A stretch of DNA of 64,000 bases, taken from NCBI GenBank assembly GCA_039683095.1, contig JBDKSB010000003.1, forward strand, positions 111,409 to 175,408, read 5' to 3'. Positions 53,488 to 62,115 of this stretch are shown here, piece by piece. Every line of letters begins with the position of its first letter. The first letter of the stretch is position 1. The notes beneath the pieces are model-generated. The model saw nothing but the letters and a program-made list of their open reading frames with translations, had not been told where the DNA came from and made no database searches. The stretch comes from Acidobacteriota bacterium. GTDB taxonomy: Bacteria > Acidobacteriota > Aminicenantia > Aminicenantales > Saccharicenantaceae. A program made the translations under genes and the position numbers.

Positions 53488-56115
53488 TCACGTCTCCGGA
53501 TAAAGGAGAGCGTTCAGCAGGAACTTGTACGTCCCGTGGGACTGGGCCCGGTTCTGGCAGCGGACGCCGATGAGGATGATCCGGCCGTCCTTGTCCTTGG
53601 CGTCGACGACGGCGGCCTTGCGGGTCAGGTATTCCTCGCCCAGGAGCCAGCCGCTCAAAAGCACGTCGTCCTCGGGATAGGAAGCGACGACCTTGCGGTC
53701 CCAGCCGTAGGCCGGCGAGAAGGTGTCAAAGGCCAGGCTGTTGACGAACATGGCCGCGGCCTCCCTAGGCATGCCGTAGCCGATCGGCGTCTCGTTGTCG
53801 ACCGCGATCCTGAGGATGGAGGTCGGGCAGAAGAACTTCGTCCGGTCGAGGCCCGCCAGGGCGTTGCGGGCCGGGGCGCCGAACTCGTTTATGGCCAGCT
53901 CCGAAGCGCCGTTGAGCGCGACCAGCCGGCCGCCCTTCTCGACGAAGGCCTTCAGGGCGTCCACGCCCTCCTGCCCGATGCCGCCTTCATACTCGGGCGG
54001 GACGGGCATCTGGCGGAACATCCGGGCCATCGGCGAATCGGGGGCCGCGCCGCCGGGGCCGGGCCCCGGCCGCACGCCCTTGATGGCGTTGGCGCTCTCG
54101 TCGGCGAAGACGATGACGTCGAAGCCGGCCCGCAGGTCGGGCTTCTGGTCCTTCGTCCCCTTGATGTCGGCGTTGTGGAGCGTCTTGTAAGGGATGCCCA
54201 TGTCGTCGAAGACGTAGCGGGTCCAGCCCTCGTCGGCATTGCCCCGCCAGGATTGGAAGAGCCCGATGCGCGGGAATTTGACCGGCGCCTGGTCGAGCCC
54301 GGAGACATCATCGACGTCGAGCACGGCCAGGCCGAGCTTCCCGGCCAGGGCCGGGAGGGCCTTCTTCACCGCGGCCGAGTTCTTGACGACGAAGCAGCCG
54401 GGCTGGAGGTCGTGCCCCTTGACGGTCGCCCGCGTCCTCGTCCGCCAGACCTCGGCCCCGTCCTTGAGCAGGGCCATGGCCATGGCGTAGGAGGCGTTGA
54501 CCCGGGCGTCAAGGAGGAAATATCCGCTCCTGCCCTGGGCCGGCGCCTTGGGATAGGGGACGGCGTCGAGCTTGTCGAGCTTGGCCTCGAAAGGCTCCTC
54601 GATCTTGTCGCAGATGACGCCCATCTGCAGGGGCAGGGTCCAGGCGGCGTTGTCGTAGGGCGGGATCGGCGGGCCGCCGGGGTACTGCCGCAGGTCGGGG
54701 TATTTCTGCCTGTCGAGCAAGGCCCAGGCGAAGGTCTTGTAGGGCTGGGCCGTCTTGACCACGAACGAGCCGGCGGTGTAGAAGCGGCCGCCGGCGACGA
54801 AGTCGGCCCTGGCCTGGTGGATCTCGACGCCGCCCGTCTTCAGGACCTCGAGCATCTTGAGCATGGTCGGGTAGTCGCGCTGGACGGCCGGGATGACGAA
54901 GGCGTGGGGCTGGCCCTTGTCCGTCTGCTCGACGGAGTTCTTGTACATCCGGTAGAAGTTGAAGAGCAGGTCCTCCTTGTGGAGGGCCGCCGTCTTGATC
55001 AGGCTCTGCGACAGGACGAGCTCGTAGTCGACGATGTCGCGCAGCCGCCACCAGCCGCCCGGCCAGGGATCGACGAAGTCCATGCGCTTTTCGAAGTACT
55101 CCGACTGGATCTCCGTGGGCTCGATATAGACGGGCGTGGCGCCGCGGACCGAGGCCGCTTCGCTGAGGCAGCTCAGGACGTTGTGGAGCCAGCCGGTGTC
55201 GTCGCAGGCCCCGATCCACCAGGCGGTGTACGAGCGGCCGTTGACGATGCCGCTCATGTCGTGCTTCTGGAGGTCGTAGCTCATTTCCGTGCCGATGAGG
55301 TTGACCCCCCGCCAGACCGAGGGCTGGATGTTCGGCAGGGGCGGGTCCATGAACGGCGGGACGAAGAGCCGGGCGCCGTTCGAGCCCTGCTGGTGCTCGT
55401 CCAGGTGGATCTGGGGCAGCCAGTCGTGGTAGAGGACCCGGGTCACCGCCCGGGTCTCGGGCAGGTTGAACATATACCAGTCGCGGTTGTTGTCGTGGCC
55501 GGCGTAGACGTGGTAGAGCCAGGGCAGGTTGCCGCCCTCGTATTGCGTCCCGACATATTTCTTGTACCAATCGACGACCATCTGGTTGCCGTCCGGGTTG
55601 TGGGTCGGCACGAGCAGGAGGATGACGTCATCGAGGGCCTTTCCGGCGTCGATGAAGGTCTTGCCGGTGACGAGATCGTAGGCCAGCTCCATCGACATCT
55701 GGGAGGCGCCGATCTCGCTGGCGTGAAGGGAGCAGGTGATGAGCACGAGGGCCTTGCCTTCCCTGGCCAGCCGGCGGGCCTCCTCCACTGACGTCGTCCG
55801 GGGGTCGCGCAGCTTGCGGGTGATCTCTTTCCAGCGGTCTAACTTGGCCAGGTTGGCGGGCGTGGAGATGGCGGCCATGATGATCGGCCGCTTCTCAACG
55901 GACTCGCCGATCGTGAACAGCTTGATCCTGTCCGACTCCCGGGCCAGCTTCTCGAAGTAGGCCTTGATCTGGGCATAGTCGGCCAGCTTGCGGTCCGCGC
56001 CGACCCTGAAGCCGAGGAACTGATCGGGCTGGGTCTGGGCGGCGAGCGTTCCGGCGGCCAGGGCCAGGGCGGCCAGAACGAGGATGACCGGGGCGGCGGG
56101 GCGGGATCTCTTCAC
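53488..56115 (-). CDS. Secreted M14-family zinc carboxypeptidase-like protein
   Basis: 875 residues with signal peptide (cleavage near LAAQT). M14 catalytic domain at about 45-400: zinc ligands H131 and E134 in SLHASEIGAS, third ligand among H238/H242 in IHLDEHQQG, and the PTHNPDGNQ motif. The second half (about 500-870) resembles a glutamine-amidotransferase-like alpha/beta domain of the kind appended to large bacterial M14 proteins. Likely digests peptides outside the cytoplasm. Its promoter lies in the 180-base gap to yugP-like gene; no operon partner. Confidence 0.9.
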   Translation of the reverse strand: MKRSRPAAPVILVLAALALAAGTLAAQTQPDQFLGFRVGADRKLADYAQIKAYFEKLARESDRIKLFTIGESVEKRPIIMAAISTPANLAKLDRWKEITRKLRDPRTTSVEEARRLAREGKALVLITCSLHASEIGASQMSMELAYDLVTGKTFIDAGKALDDVILLLVPTHNPDGNQMVVDWYKKYVGTQYEGGNLPWLYHVYAGHDNNRDWYMFNLPETRAVTRVLYHDWLPQIHLDEHQQGSNGARLFVPPFMDPPLPNIQPSVWRGVNLIGTEMSYDLQKHDMSGIVNGRSYTAWWIGACDDTGWLHNVLSCLSEAASVRGATPVYIEPTEIQSEYFEKRMDFVDPWPGGWWRLRDIVDYELVLSQSLIKTAALHKEDLLFNFYRMYKNSVEQTDKGQPHAFVIPAVQRDYPTMLKMLEVLKTGGVEIHQARADFVAGGRFYTAGSFVVKTAQPYKTFAWALLDRQKYPDLRQYPGGPPIPPYDNAAWTLPLQMGVICDKIEEPFEAKLDKLDAVPYPKAPAQGRSGYFLLDARVNASYAMAMALLKDGAEVWRTRTRATVKGHDLQPGCFVVKNSAAVKKALPALAGKLGLAVLDVDDVSGLDQAPVKFPRIGLFQSWRGNADEGWTRYVFDDMGIPYKTLHNADIKGTKDQKPDLRAGFDVIVFADESANAIKGVRPGPGPGGAAPDSPMARMFRQMPVPPEYEGGIGQEGVDALKAFVEKGGRLVALNGASELAINEFGAPARNALAGLDRTKFFCPTSILRIAVDNETPIGYGMPREAAAMFVNSLAFDTFSPAYGWDRKVVASYPEDDVLLSGWLLGEEYLTRKAAVVDAKDKDGRIILIGVRCQNRAQSHGTYKFLLNALLYPET

Positions 56116-56294
56116 GGGCGACCTCCTGCGGAAGATCGGAGGGCCTTATCTATCACCGGGGCGGAAGACTGTCAAGGCGCCGTCGGGCCAGGCGGGGAAG
56201 ACCGCCGGCCTGCCAGAGGCCGGGCAGGACCTTGAACCGGACATTCCTCCGGTATTCGCCATAATCCCCGGGGAATTCCCGCTGATGGGCCGGC

Positions 56295-56984
56295 CTAGTC
56301 TCGGGACGAGCGCAGCAGGAACATGCGCAGGAGCTGGACCGCGGCCATGGCCGTCGACGCGACGTAGGTCAGGGCCGCCGCGCTGAGCACCTGCCTGGCC
56401 CCGGCCAGCTCGTTCGGGCTCAGGAACTGGCGTTCGCCGAGGAGCGCCAGGGCCCTCTTCGAGGCGTTGAACTCGACGGGCAGGGTGACGACCGTGAAGG
56501 CGACGGCCCCGGCGAAGAGCAGGATGCCGATGTCCATTAACGTCGTCGAGGTCCGGCCCCCGAAGAACAAGCCGACCAGGAAGATCGGGAAGGCCAGGGT
56601 CGAGCCCAGGTTGGCGACGGGATAGATGACCGAGCGCAAGGCCATCGGCTGGTAATGCGCATGGTCCTGGATGGCGTGGCCCGTCTCATGGGCGGCTATG
56701 CCGAGCGCGGCGATCGAAGGGCTGTCGTGGACGCCCTGGGAGAGGCGGAGGACCTTCTTCCGCGGATCGTAGTGATCGGTCAGATCGCCGGGGATCTTCT
56801 CGATCGTGACGTTGCCGGCTCCGGCCGCCTGCAGCAGCTGGTAGGCGGCCTGGGCCCCGGTGAGGCGCGACGAGGCGATCACCTGGCTGTACTTGGCGTA
56901 GGCGCCCCTGACCTTGGCCTGGGCGTAAAGGGAAAGGATCAGGGCCGGGATGACTAGAAGAAAGGTCGGGTCGCCGAGAAACAT
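56295..56984 (-). CDS. YugP-like membrane zinc metallopeptidase
   Basis: 229 residues. Zinc motif H99-E-T-G-H103 in IAAHETGHAIQ, within a domain between an N-terminal helix (FLLVIPALILSLYAQ) and two or three later helices (NLGSTLAFPIFLVGLFFGG, IGILLFAGAVAFTVVTLPVEF). PVEFNASKRAL is a family landmark. ATG at 56984 has AGGAGG eight bases upstream; an ATG at 57014 would add ten unlikely residues. Physiological substrate unknown. Confidence 0.92.
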   Translation of the reverse strand: MFLGDPTFLLVIPALILSLYAQAKVRGAYAKYSQVIASSRLTGAQAAYQLLQAAGAGNVTIEKIPGDLTDHYDPRKKVLRLSQGVHDSPSIAALGIAAHETGHAIQDHAHYQPMALRSVIYPVANLGSTLAFPIFLVGLFFGGRTSTTLMDIGILLFAGAVAFTVVTLPVEFNASKRALALLGERQFLSPNELAGARQVLSAAALTYVASTAMAAVQLLRMFLLRSSRD

Positions 56985-57039
56985 GGTCGAATCCTCCTTG
57001 GGAACGGCTTTCATTTTACCCTATTCCCGGCAAAAAATG

Positions 57040-57045
57040 TATAAT
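57040..57045 (+). promoter_or_regulatory. -10 element of the SRP RNA gene
   Basis: TATAAT placed six to seven bases before the first base of the predicted SRP RNA helix. No consensus -35. Confidence 0.65.
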
Positions 57046-57050
57046 AGGGC

Positions 57051-57323
57051 CGACCGTGCTAGACGGGGAGCCAGCGGTGCCCTGTGGCCCACAATCCGCT
57101 CCAGTGGGGTCGAATTCCCTGCCGAGGCTTCCCTCTTTCTGGCCGGTGCCCGGGCGCGTGGCGTCGAAGGCCGGGGTCCTGCGCGAAGGGCCTCCCGCGA
57201 ACTCCGTCAGGACCGGAAGGTAGCAGCGGCAACGGGACGGTTCCTTGTGCGGCAGTCAACCTCGCCGGAGCCGGCGGCCCGGGACACGCAGGGAGAGTGT
57301 TGTCGGAGCCGGGTGCACGGTCG
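57051..57323 (+). ncRNA. ffs: Signal recognition particle RNA, long bacterial form with Alu domain
   Basis: About 273 bases. The universal domain IV core is at 57206-57230: GTCAGGACCGGAAGGTAGCA with GC after it. The 5' part shows the Alu-domain pattern CCGTGCTAGACGGGGAG followed by GCGGTGCCCTGT. The ends pair perfectly: CGACCGTGC (57051-57059) with GCACGGTCG (57315-57323), the closing helix 5 of long SRP RNAs. Presence of the Alu domain sets it apart from the 4.5S RNA of proteobacteria. It binds Ffh and targets nascent membrane proteins. A terminator follows. Confidence 0.92.
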
Positions 57324-57345
57324 TTCCTTCCGCTCACGGGCTCGG

Positions 57346-57371
57346 CCCGGCCGCGGGCCGGGTTTGTTATT
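57346..57371 (+). terminator. Rho-independent terminator after SRP RNA
   Basis: Perfect 7-base stem CCCGGCC-GCG-GGCCGGG (57346-57362) followed by TTTGTTATT. It ends just before the ompA-like gene's ribosome site. Confidence 0.75.
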
Positions 57372-57395
57372 CACGCTTCAACCAAGGAGGGGCTG

Positions 57396-58214
57396 ATGAA
57401 AAGAACTGTCTGGTCGGTGGTCCTGGCGACGCTCATCCTGCTTCCGCTTGCCCTGGCGGCTCAGGAAACGGACGCGGAGGGCTGCAAGGATTATCCCCTG
57501 CTGGGCCGGATGAAGGGATTCGTCATCACCGAGTGCGAGTCGAATTTCGACGCGGTCGAATTCGTCGTCGGCGATGACAAGACCGAGAAGCTCGAAGGGC
57601 AGAAGACGTTCCTGGCCTACGGCCTGATGGAGGGGTCCAAGGCGCCGTCCGAGCTGCAGATCGTCCGGAACTATACCAACGCCGTCAAGGCCGCCGGCGG
57701 CGCCGTCGTCCACGAATACGAGGGCTACGCCTCCATGAAGATCGTCAAGGGGGCGAGCCAGGTCTGGGTGGCCGTCGAAGTCTTCAACAACGCAACGGTC
57801 TATCACCTGACCATCCTCGAGATCGGCGAGATGGCCCAGGAGGTCACGGCCGGGGACATGCTGGCCGCCCTCAACAAGGACGGACGCATCGCCCTGGAGA
57901 TCCATTTCGACACGGGCCAGGCCACCATCAGGCCTGAGTCGCAGAAGATCGTCGGCGAGATCGCCGCGCTTCTCAAGGACAATCCCGGCCTGCGGGTTTC
58001 GATCGAGGGGCACACGGACAACACGGGGACGCCGCAGGGCAACAAGACGCTCTCCGAGGAGAGGGCCAAGGCCGTCGTCGCGGCCGTCGCCGCCCTGGGC
58101 GTCGAGGGCGCGCGCCTGAGCGCCGTGGGCTGGGGCCAGGACAAGCCGGCCGCCGACAACGCAACCGAAGAAGGGCGGGCCAGGAACCGCCGGGTCGAGG
58201 TCGTCAAGAAGTAG
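57396..58214 (+). CDS. OmpA-family peptidoglycan-binding protein
   Basis: 272 residues. Signal peptide MKRTVWSVVLATLILLPLALAAQ in two stretches; an N-terminal domain of unknown fold (about 25-160) with two or more beta-alpha units; then the OmpA-like domain with IHFDTGQATIRPESQKIVGEIA, VSIEGHTDNTGTPQGN, LSEERAKAV and NRRVEVVKK. The domain contacts peptidoglycan; no transmembrane barrel is evident, so it is periplasmic or a linker. AAGGAGG precedes the ATG. Confidence 0.9.
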   Translation: MKRTVWSVVLATLILLPLALAAQETDAEGCKDYPLLGRMKGFVITECESNFDAVEFVVGDDKTEKLEGQKTFLAYGLMEGSKAPSELQIVRNYTNAVKAAGGAVVHEYEGYASMKIVKGASQVWVAVEVFNNATVYHLTILEIGEMAQEVTAGDMLAALNKDGRIALEIHFDTGQATIRPESQKIVGEIAALLKDNPGLRVSIEGHTDNTGTPQGNKTLSEERAKAVVAAVAALGVEGARLSAVGWGQDKPAADNATEEGRARNRRVEVVKK

Positions 58215-59097
58215 CGAGCCCGAGCCGCCGCAGCAGGGCGGCGATCTCCGCCCGGGCCGCGTCGTCGACCGGGAGCAGGGGCAGGCGGGTCGGGCCGCCG
58301 TAATATCCCCGCAGATCCTGGGCGTGCTTGAGGCCGGCGATGCCGTAGGTCTCCGTGAGCGCCTTGTTCAGGGGAACGAGGTCGAGCTGAAGCTCGCGGG
58401 CCTGGTCCTTCCTGCCGGCCTTGAACAGCCGGAAGATCTCGGCGCACATCTCCGGCGCCGCGTTGGCCACGGCCAGGACGGCCCCGGAGGCGCCCAGCTC
58501 GAGGCCCGGATAGATAACGTGGCCCGAGCCGACGAAATAATGGAACCGTTCCGGGACCTGGCGGACGACCTCTTCCAGGAAAGCGATGCTGCCCGAGCTC
58601 TCCTTGAGCCCGATGATGTTCGGGTGCCTGGCCAGATCGACCACCAGGGCGGGTTCGAGAGAGATGCCCGTGTTGGCCGGCATGTTGTAGACGATGACGG
58701 GGTGGGGGCTGGCCTCGGCCACGGCCAGGTAATGGGCCCGGAGGGCCTCCCGGGTCATCTTGGGCTTGAAGTAGCACGGCGGACGCACCAGGACTGCGGC
58801 CACGCCGCGGGCCGGGAGACTGGCCGTGAAGTCGATCGTCCCCCTTGTCCATTCGCGGGCCGTGCCGACGAGGACTTTCTTCCCTGGGCCGGCCGCGTCC
58901 AGGGCGGCCTCGACGAGCGCGAGCGATTCGGCGTCCGTCAGGGACACGCTTTCCCCGGTCGAGCCGAGGACGAGGAAGCCGGCGACGGCCGTGGCGTTGA
59001 GCCGCCGAATGTTCTCCCGGAGCCTCTCCGGCGCGACCCTGTCCCCGGCGAACGGCGTCGTCAGCGCGACATAGATGCCTTCGATGGGCTTGGTCAT
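58204..59097 (-). CDS. DapA/HOGA-family class I aldolase
   Basis: 297 residues of the dihydrodipicolinate synthase/N-acetylneuraminate lyase barrel. GSTGES binds the substrate carboxylate, Tyr lies in VIVYNMPANTG, and the Schiff-base Lys in IIGLKESSG. True DapA has an Arg in the place of the Asn in PANTG (YNVPSRTG in E. coli) for aspartate semialdehyde, so this is more likely a 4-hydroxy-2-oxoglutarate- or similar 2-oxo acid aldolase. The start overlaps the zincin gene's stop; the gene ends 10 bases inside the convergent ompA-like gene's end. Confidence 0.87.
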   Translation of the reverse strand: MTKPIEGIYVALTTPFAGDRVAPERLRENIRRLNATAVAGFLVLGSTGESVSLTDAESLALVEAALDAAGPGKKVLVGTAREWTRGTIDFTASLPARGVAAVLVRPPCYFKPKMTREALRAHYLAVAEASPHPVIVYNMPANTGISLEPALVVDLARHPNIIGLKESSGSIAFLEEVVRQVPERFHYFVGSGHVIYPGLELGASGAVLAVANAAPEMCAEIFRLFKAGRKDQARELQLDLVPLNKALTETYGIAGLKHAQDLRGYYGGPTRLPLLPVDDAARAEIAALLRRLGLATS

Positions 59098-59513
59098 GTA
59101 CGTTCTCCCCGGCGCCGCTCCCGGACGGCCCGCTCGATCTCGCGCAGCTCCGCCTCGCCCAGCCCGAAATAGTGGCCGACCTCGTGGAGGACCGTGTCCC
59201 GGACCTGGTCCTTGATGTCGTCGTCCGTCCGGGAGATGGCCTCGATGGGCCGCTGGTAGATGACGATGACGTCGGGCGCATAGCTGCCGTAGGACGCCGG
59301 GCTGCGGTGGGGGTAGGGGACGCCGTGATAGAGGCCGAGCAGGTTCGTCCCCGGCGGGCAATCGTCCTCGACCATGACGTTGACGTTCTCGATGAGCTTG
59401 CGGAACCTGGCCGGGATCTCGTCCATGGCCGCGGCCACGAGTTCCTCGAAGCGGGCCCGGTCCATGGACGGCCGGAAGGGGCTCCGGCCGAAGGGGTTCG
59501 GCCGCCGGCTCAT
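59094..59513 (-). CDS. Minimal zincin metallopeptidase-family protein (TTHA0227-like)
   Basis: 139 residues. Short zincin with H110-E-V-G-H114 in LHEVGHYFGLGEAEL, and preceding blocks IPARFRKLIENVNVMVED, LLGLYHG, DVIVIYQRPIE. Such proteins (formerly DUF1025) are small and cytosolic with no known substrate. Overlaps both neighbours by four bases; an internal ATG at 59465 is an alternative start that matches the family's usual length. Confidence 0.88.
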   Translation of the reverse strand: MSRRPNPFGRSPFRPSMDRARFEELVAAAMDEIPARFRKLIENVNVMVEDDCPPGTNLLGLYHGVPYPHRSPASYGSYAPDVIVIYQRPIEAISRTDDDIKDQVRDTVLHEVGHYFGLGEAELREIERAVRERRRGERT

Positions 59514-60031
59514 TTCTCGATGCCCTTGCGGGCCTTGACGCCCTTGGCGAAGTAGTGCTTGATCTCCGTCATCTCGGTGACCAGGTCGGCCCGGTCGATG
59601 AAGGACTCGGGGGCGTAGCGGCCGGTCAGCACCAGCTCGACCCCGGCCGGACGCTCGTCGATGAGGGCGAGGACGTCCGCCTCCGGCAGGATCCTGAAGT
59701 GGACGGCCGTGTTGACCTCGTCGAGGACGACGATCCGGTATTCGCCCGAGAGCATGGCCTCGCGGGCCCGGGCCAGGCCGGCCCTGGCCCGGTCGATGTC
59801 CTCGTCGCCGGGGCCGTCCTTGACCGTGATGAAGCCCTCACGGCCGAACTGCTCGATGGTGATCAGGGGCGCCAGCTTCTTTGCCGCCTCGATCTCGCCC
59901 GTCGGTTGGGCCTTCAGGAACTGGGCGACGTAGGTCCTGAGGCCGTGGCCGGCCGCCCGGAAGGCCAGGCCGAACGCGGCGGTCGTCTTGCCCTTGCCGT
60001 TGCCGGTATAGATCTGAACGTAGCCTGTCAT
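59510..60031 (-). CDS. cobO: Cob(I)yrinic acid a,c-diamide adenosyltransferase
   Basis: 173 residues. P-loop [11 protein letters not shown] at 8-18, [26 protein letters not shown] as Walker B-like, and LVLTGRYAP. CobO/BtuR adenosylates corrinoids using ATP. Usual proteins have 175-200 residues; the N-terminal extension is lacking, as in shorter homologues. No other cobalamin genes are nearby, so it may serve salvage. First gene of the cobO-zincin-aldolase operon. Confidence 0.93.
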   Translation of the reverse strand: MTGYVQIYTGNGKGKTTAAFGLAFRAAGHGLRTYVAQFLKAQPTGEIEAAKKLAPLITIEQFGREGFITVKDGPGDEDIDRARAGLARAREAMLSGEYRIVVLDEVNTAVHFRILPEADVLALIDERPAGVELVLTGRYAPESFIDRADLVTEMTEIKHYFAKGVKARKGIEK

Positions 60032-60038
60032 CCCGCCT

Positions 60039-60067
60039 ATTGTTGAACATTCCTTCTCTCGTGTCAA
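60039..60067 (-). promoter_or_regulatory. Promoter of cobO operon
   Basis: Leftward TTGACA (60062-60067), 17-base spacer, AACAAT (60039-60044). The ATG lies seven bases after the -10, again compatible with a leaderless transcript. Confidence 0.55.
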
Positions 60068-60083
60068 AGAGACGTTCGACAGG

Positions 60084-60149
60084 GGGAGGGGAAATGGGGG
60101 ACACGATCCCATTTCAAGAGAAATGGGTCATGTCCCCCATTTCCCTCCC
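60084..60149. repeat. 66-base near-perfect hairpin repeat (REP-like)
   Basis: Left arm 60084-60115 and right arm 60120-60149 are near-perfect inverted copies: GGGAGGGGAAATGGGGGACA pairs with TGTCCCCCATTTCCCTCCC, and the inner ATCCCATTTC with GAAATGGGT, around the loop AAGA. It lies between divergent cobO and serS, so it is not a terminator for either. The GGGGGACA/CCCATTTC words resemble REP elements mobilised by REP-associated tyrosine transposases, but only one copy is in this window. Confidence 0.75.
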
Positions 60150-60176
60150 ATTTCCTCAAGTCCCCTGGTTCCGTGC

Positions 60177-60182
60177 TATAAT
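60177..60182 (+). promoter_or_regulatory. Extended -10 element of serS
   Basis: TGC-TATAAT with the ATG six bases downstream and no -35 match. Predicted transcription start coincides with the start codon. Confidence 0.6.
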
Positions 60183-60188
60183 CGCTCC

Positions 60189-61472
60189 ATGCTCGACCCC
60201 AAGTTCGTCCTGGAAAACCTTGAGTCCGTTCAGAATAGGCTGGCGGCGCGCGGACCGCGGATCAGCCTCGAAGAATTCGTCCGCGTCTCCCGCGAGAGGA
60301 AAGAGGTCCTCAAGAGGACCGAAGAGCTGCGGACGGTCAAGAACAAGGCCTCGGAGGACGTCTCGCGGCTGAAGAAGGCTGGCCAGGACGCCTCGGCCAT
60401 CATCGCCGAGATGCGCAAGGTCGGCGACGAGATCGGCGCCCTCGAGGACAAGCTGAAGGGCTTCGACGAGGAGCTCAAGGCGACCCTGCTCAACATCCCC
60501 AACATCCCCCACGATTCCGTGCCCGTCGGGCAGAGCGCCGAGGACAACCGGGAGGTCCGGCGGTGGGGGAGCCGGCCGGAATTCGCCTTCAAGCCCCAGG
60601 CCCACTGGGATATCGGCGAGAACCTGGGCGTCCTCGACTTCGAGCGGGCGGCCAAGATCACGGGGTCCCGGTTCGCCGTCTATTTCGGGGGGGCAGCCCG
60701 GCTGGAGCGGGCCCTCATCAGCTTCATGATCGACATCCACACCCGCGAGCGTGGCTTCTCCGAGGTCCTGCCGCCGTTCATCGCCAATGCCGACAGCCTG
60801 ACCGGGACGGGCAACCTGCCGAAGTTCAAGGAGGACCTGTTCAAGCTCGAGGGCTTCGACTGGTATCTCATCCCGACGGCCGAGGTGCCGCTGACGAACA
60901 TATACCGGGGCGAGATCCTCGACGGCGCCGTCCTGCCGGTGCGCTTTGTCGCCTGGACGCCCTGCTTCCGGAGCGAGGCCGGGTCCTACGGCAAGGACGT
61001 CCGCGGCCTCATCCGCCAGCACCAGTTCAACAAGGTCGAGATGATGATCTTCAGCCGGCCCGAGACGTCCTTCGACGAGCACGAGCACATGACCGCCTCG
61101 GCCGAGGAGGTCCTGAAGCGGCTGGGGCTCCATCACCGCGTCGTTCTCCTGTGCACCGGCGACATGGGCTTCGCCAGCGCCAAGACCTACGACCTCGAGG
61201 TCTGGATGCCCAGCCGCGACGGCTTCATGGAGATCTCGTCCTGTTCGAACTGCCTGGACTTCCAGGCCCGGCGGTCGAACATCCGCTTCAAGCGCGAAGC
61301 CAAGGGCCGGCCGGAGTTCGTCCACACCCTCAACGGCTCGGGCCTGGCCGTCGGCCGGACCGTCAGCGCCATCCTCGAAAACTACCAGCAGGCGGACGGC
61401 TCGGTCGTGGTGCCGGAGGCGCTGCGGCCGTACATGAACGGCCTCGAGCGCATCACGTCAGCGAAGAAATAG
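60189..61472 (+). CDS. serS: Seryl-tRNA synthetase
   Basis: 427 residues, normal length. N-terminal coiled-coil arm (about 30-105) that grips the long variable arm of tRNA-Ser; class II catalytic core with motif 2 [22 protein letters not shown] (in parts [12 protein letters not shown] and [10 protein letters not shown]) and motif 3 [18 protein letters not shown]. Also [11 protein letters not shown]. No Shine-Dalgarno; the -10 lies six bases upstream of the ATG. A tRNA-Ser gene follows seven bases after the stop. Confidence 0.97.
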   Translation: MLDPKFVLENLESVQNRLAARGPRISLEEFVRVSRERKEVLKRTEELRTVKNKASEDVSRLKKAGQDASAIIAEMRKVGDEIGALEDKLKGFDEELKATLLNIPNIPHDSVPVGQSAEDNREVRRWGSRPEFAFKPQAHWDIGENLGVLDFERAAKITGSRFAVYFGGAARLERALISFMIDIHTRERGFSEVLPPFIANADSLTGTGNLPKFKEDLFKLEGFDWYLIPTAEVPLTNIYRGEILDGAVLPVRFVAWTPCFRSEAGSYGKDVRGLIRQHQFNKVEMMIFSRPETSFDEHEHMTASAEEVLKRLGLHHRVVLLCTGDMGFASAKTYDLEVWMPSRDGFMEISSCSNCLDFQARRSNIRFKREAKGRPEFVHTLNGSGLAVGRTVSAILENYQQADGSVVVPEALRPYMNGLERITSAKK

Positions 61473-61478
61473 GGCGAC

Positions 61479-61568
61479 GGAGGGATGGCCGAGTGGTTGA
61501 AGGCGGCGGTCTTGAAAACCGCTTTCCGGTCCTCCGGAACGGGGGTTCGAATCCCTCTCCCTCCGCCA
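61479..61568 (+). tRNA. tRNA-Ser (anticodon TGA), CCA encoded
   Basis: 90 bases. Acceptor stem GGAGGGA (61479-61485) pairs with TCCCTCC (61558-61564), then discriminator G and encoded CCA. D arm GCCGAGTGG, anticodon arm GCGGT-CTTGAAA-ACCGC with TGA at 61513-61515, a long variable arm TCCGGTCCTCCGGA as expected for class II tRNA, and T arm GGGTTCGAATCCC. It lies directly behind the gene for its own synthetase and may share its transcript. Confidence 0.97.
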
Positions 61569-61617
61569 TTTCATGCCGGACCGCCCAAGCGGCGGGGCCC
61601 GGCCTGAGGAGGGAACC

Positions 61618-62115
61618 ATGAACGACGATCAGCAGAACGCCGAGTGCTGCCCAAGGTTCGATCCCGCGCCCTGGGACGGCAAGGTATTCACCTGGGATCG
61701 GAAAAAGTTCGTCAAGGACAAGGTCTTCACTTTCTTCCACGTGCCGGTCAACTTCGGCGCCGTGATGCGGCGGCTCGTCCCGAAGGTCCAACGGGCCGGG
61801 GCCATGTCTCCCGAGTCAATGTGCCTGTCCGACCACACCTCGAGGTGGAGCATGGACCTCTATCTCGCCGCGACCAGGGACGTGGAAGGCGCCGTGAACG
61901 TCGCCTTGTCGGGCCGCTACCTGAGCAAGGTCTACGAGGGGGACTTCCGGCAGACCGGCGCGTGGTGCAAGGATTTTAGCGCCTTCGCCGAAGGCCAGGG
62001 TCTGACCGTTAGAAAGCTGTACGTGTGGTACACGACCTGCCCCAAGTGCGCCAAGAAATACGGCAAGAACTACGTGGCCATCGTGGGCGAGGTCGAAGGG
62101 CCGGCCCGGTCGTGA
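61618..62115 (+). CDS. Conserved protein of unknown function, Cys-rich
   Basis: 165 residues. Recognisable blocks are CCPRFDPAPWDGKVF near the N-terminus, FFHVPVNFGAVMRR, LSDHTSRWSMDLYLA, LSGRYLSKVYEGDF and the closing WYTTCPKCAKKYGKNYVAI. The last, with a CxxC pair, suggests metal or redox binding. Homologues are often loosely labelled hydrolase without evidence. GAGGAGGGA precedes the ATG. Overlaps the next gene. Confidence 0.8.
   Translation: MNDDQQNAECCPRFDPAPWDGKVFTWDRKKFVKDKVFTFFHVPVNFGAVMRRLVPKVQRAGAMSPESMCLSDHTSRWSMDLYLAATRDVEGAVNVALSGRYLSKVYEGDFRQTGAWCKDFSAFAEGQGLTVRKLYVWYTTCPKCAKKYGKNYVAIVGEVEGPARS

Noticed and set aside
57019..57049. CCCTATT...AATAGGG inverted repeat before the SRP RNA gene
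   Set aside because: Seven bases each side of an AT-rich promoter; could be a binding site but the right half is part of the -10 region and chance is likely.
57084..57395. Protein-coding start upstream of the OmpA-like gene
   Set aside because: The region is the SRP RNA gene and its terminator; the OmpA signal peptide begins at 57396 with a ribosome site.
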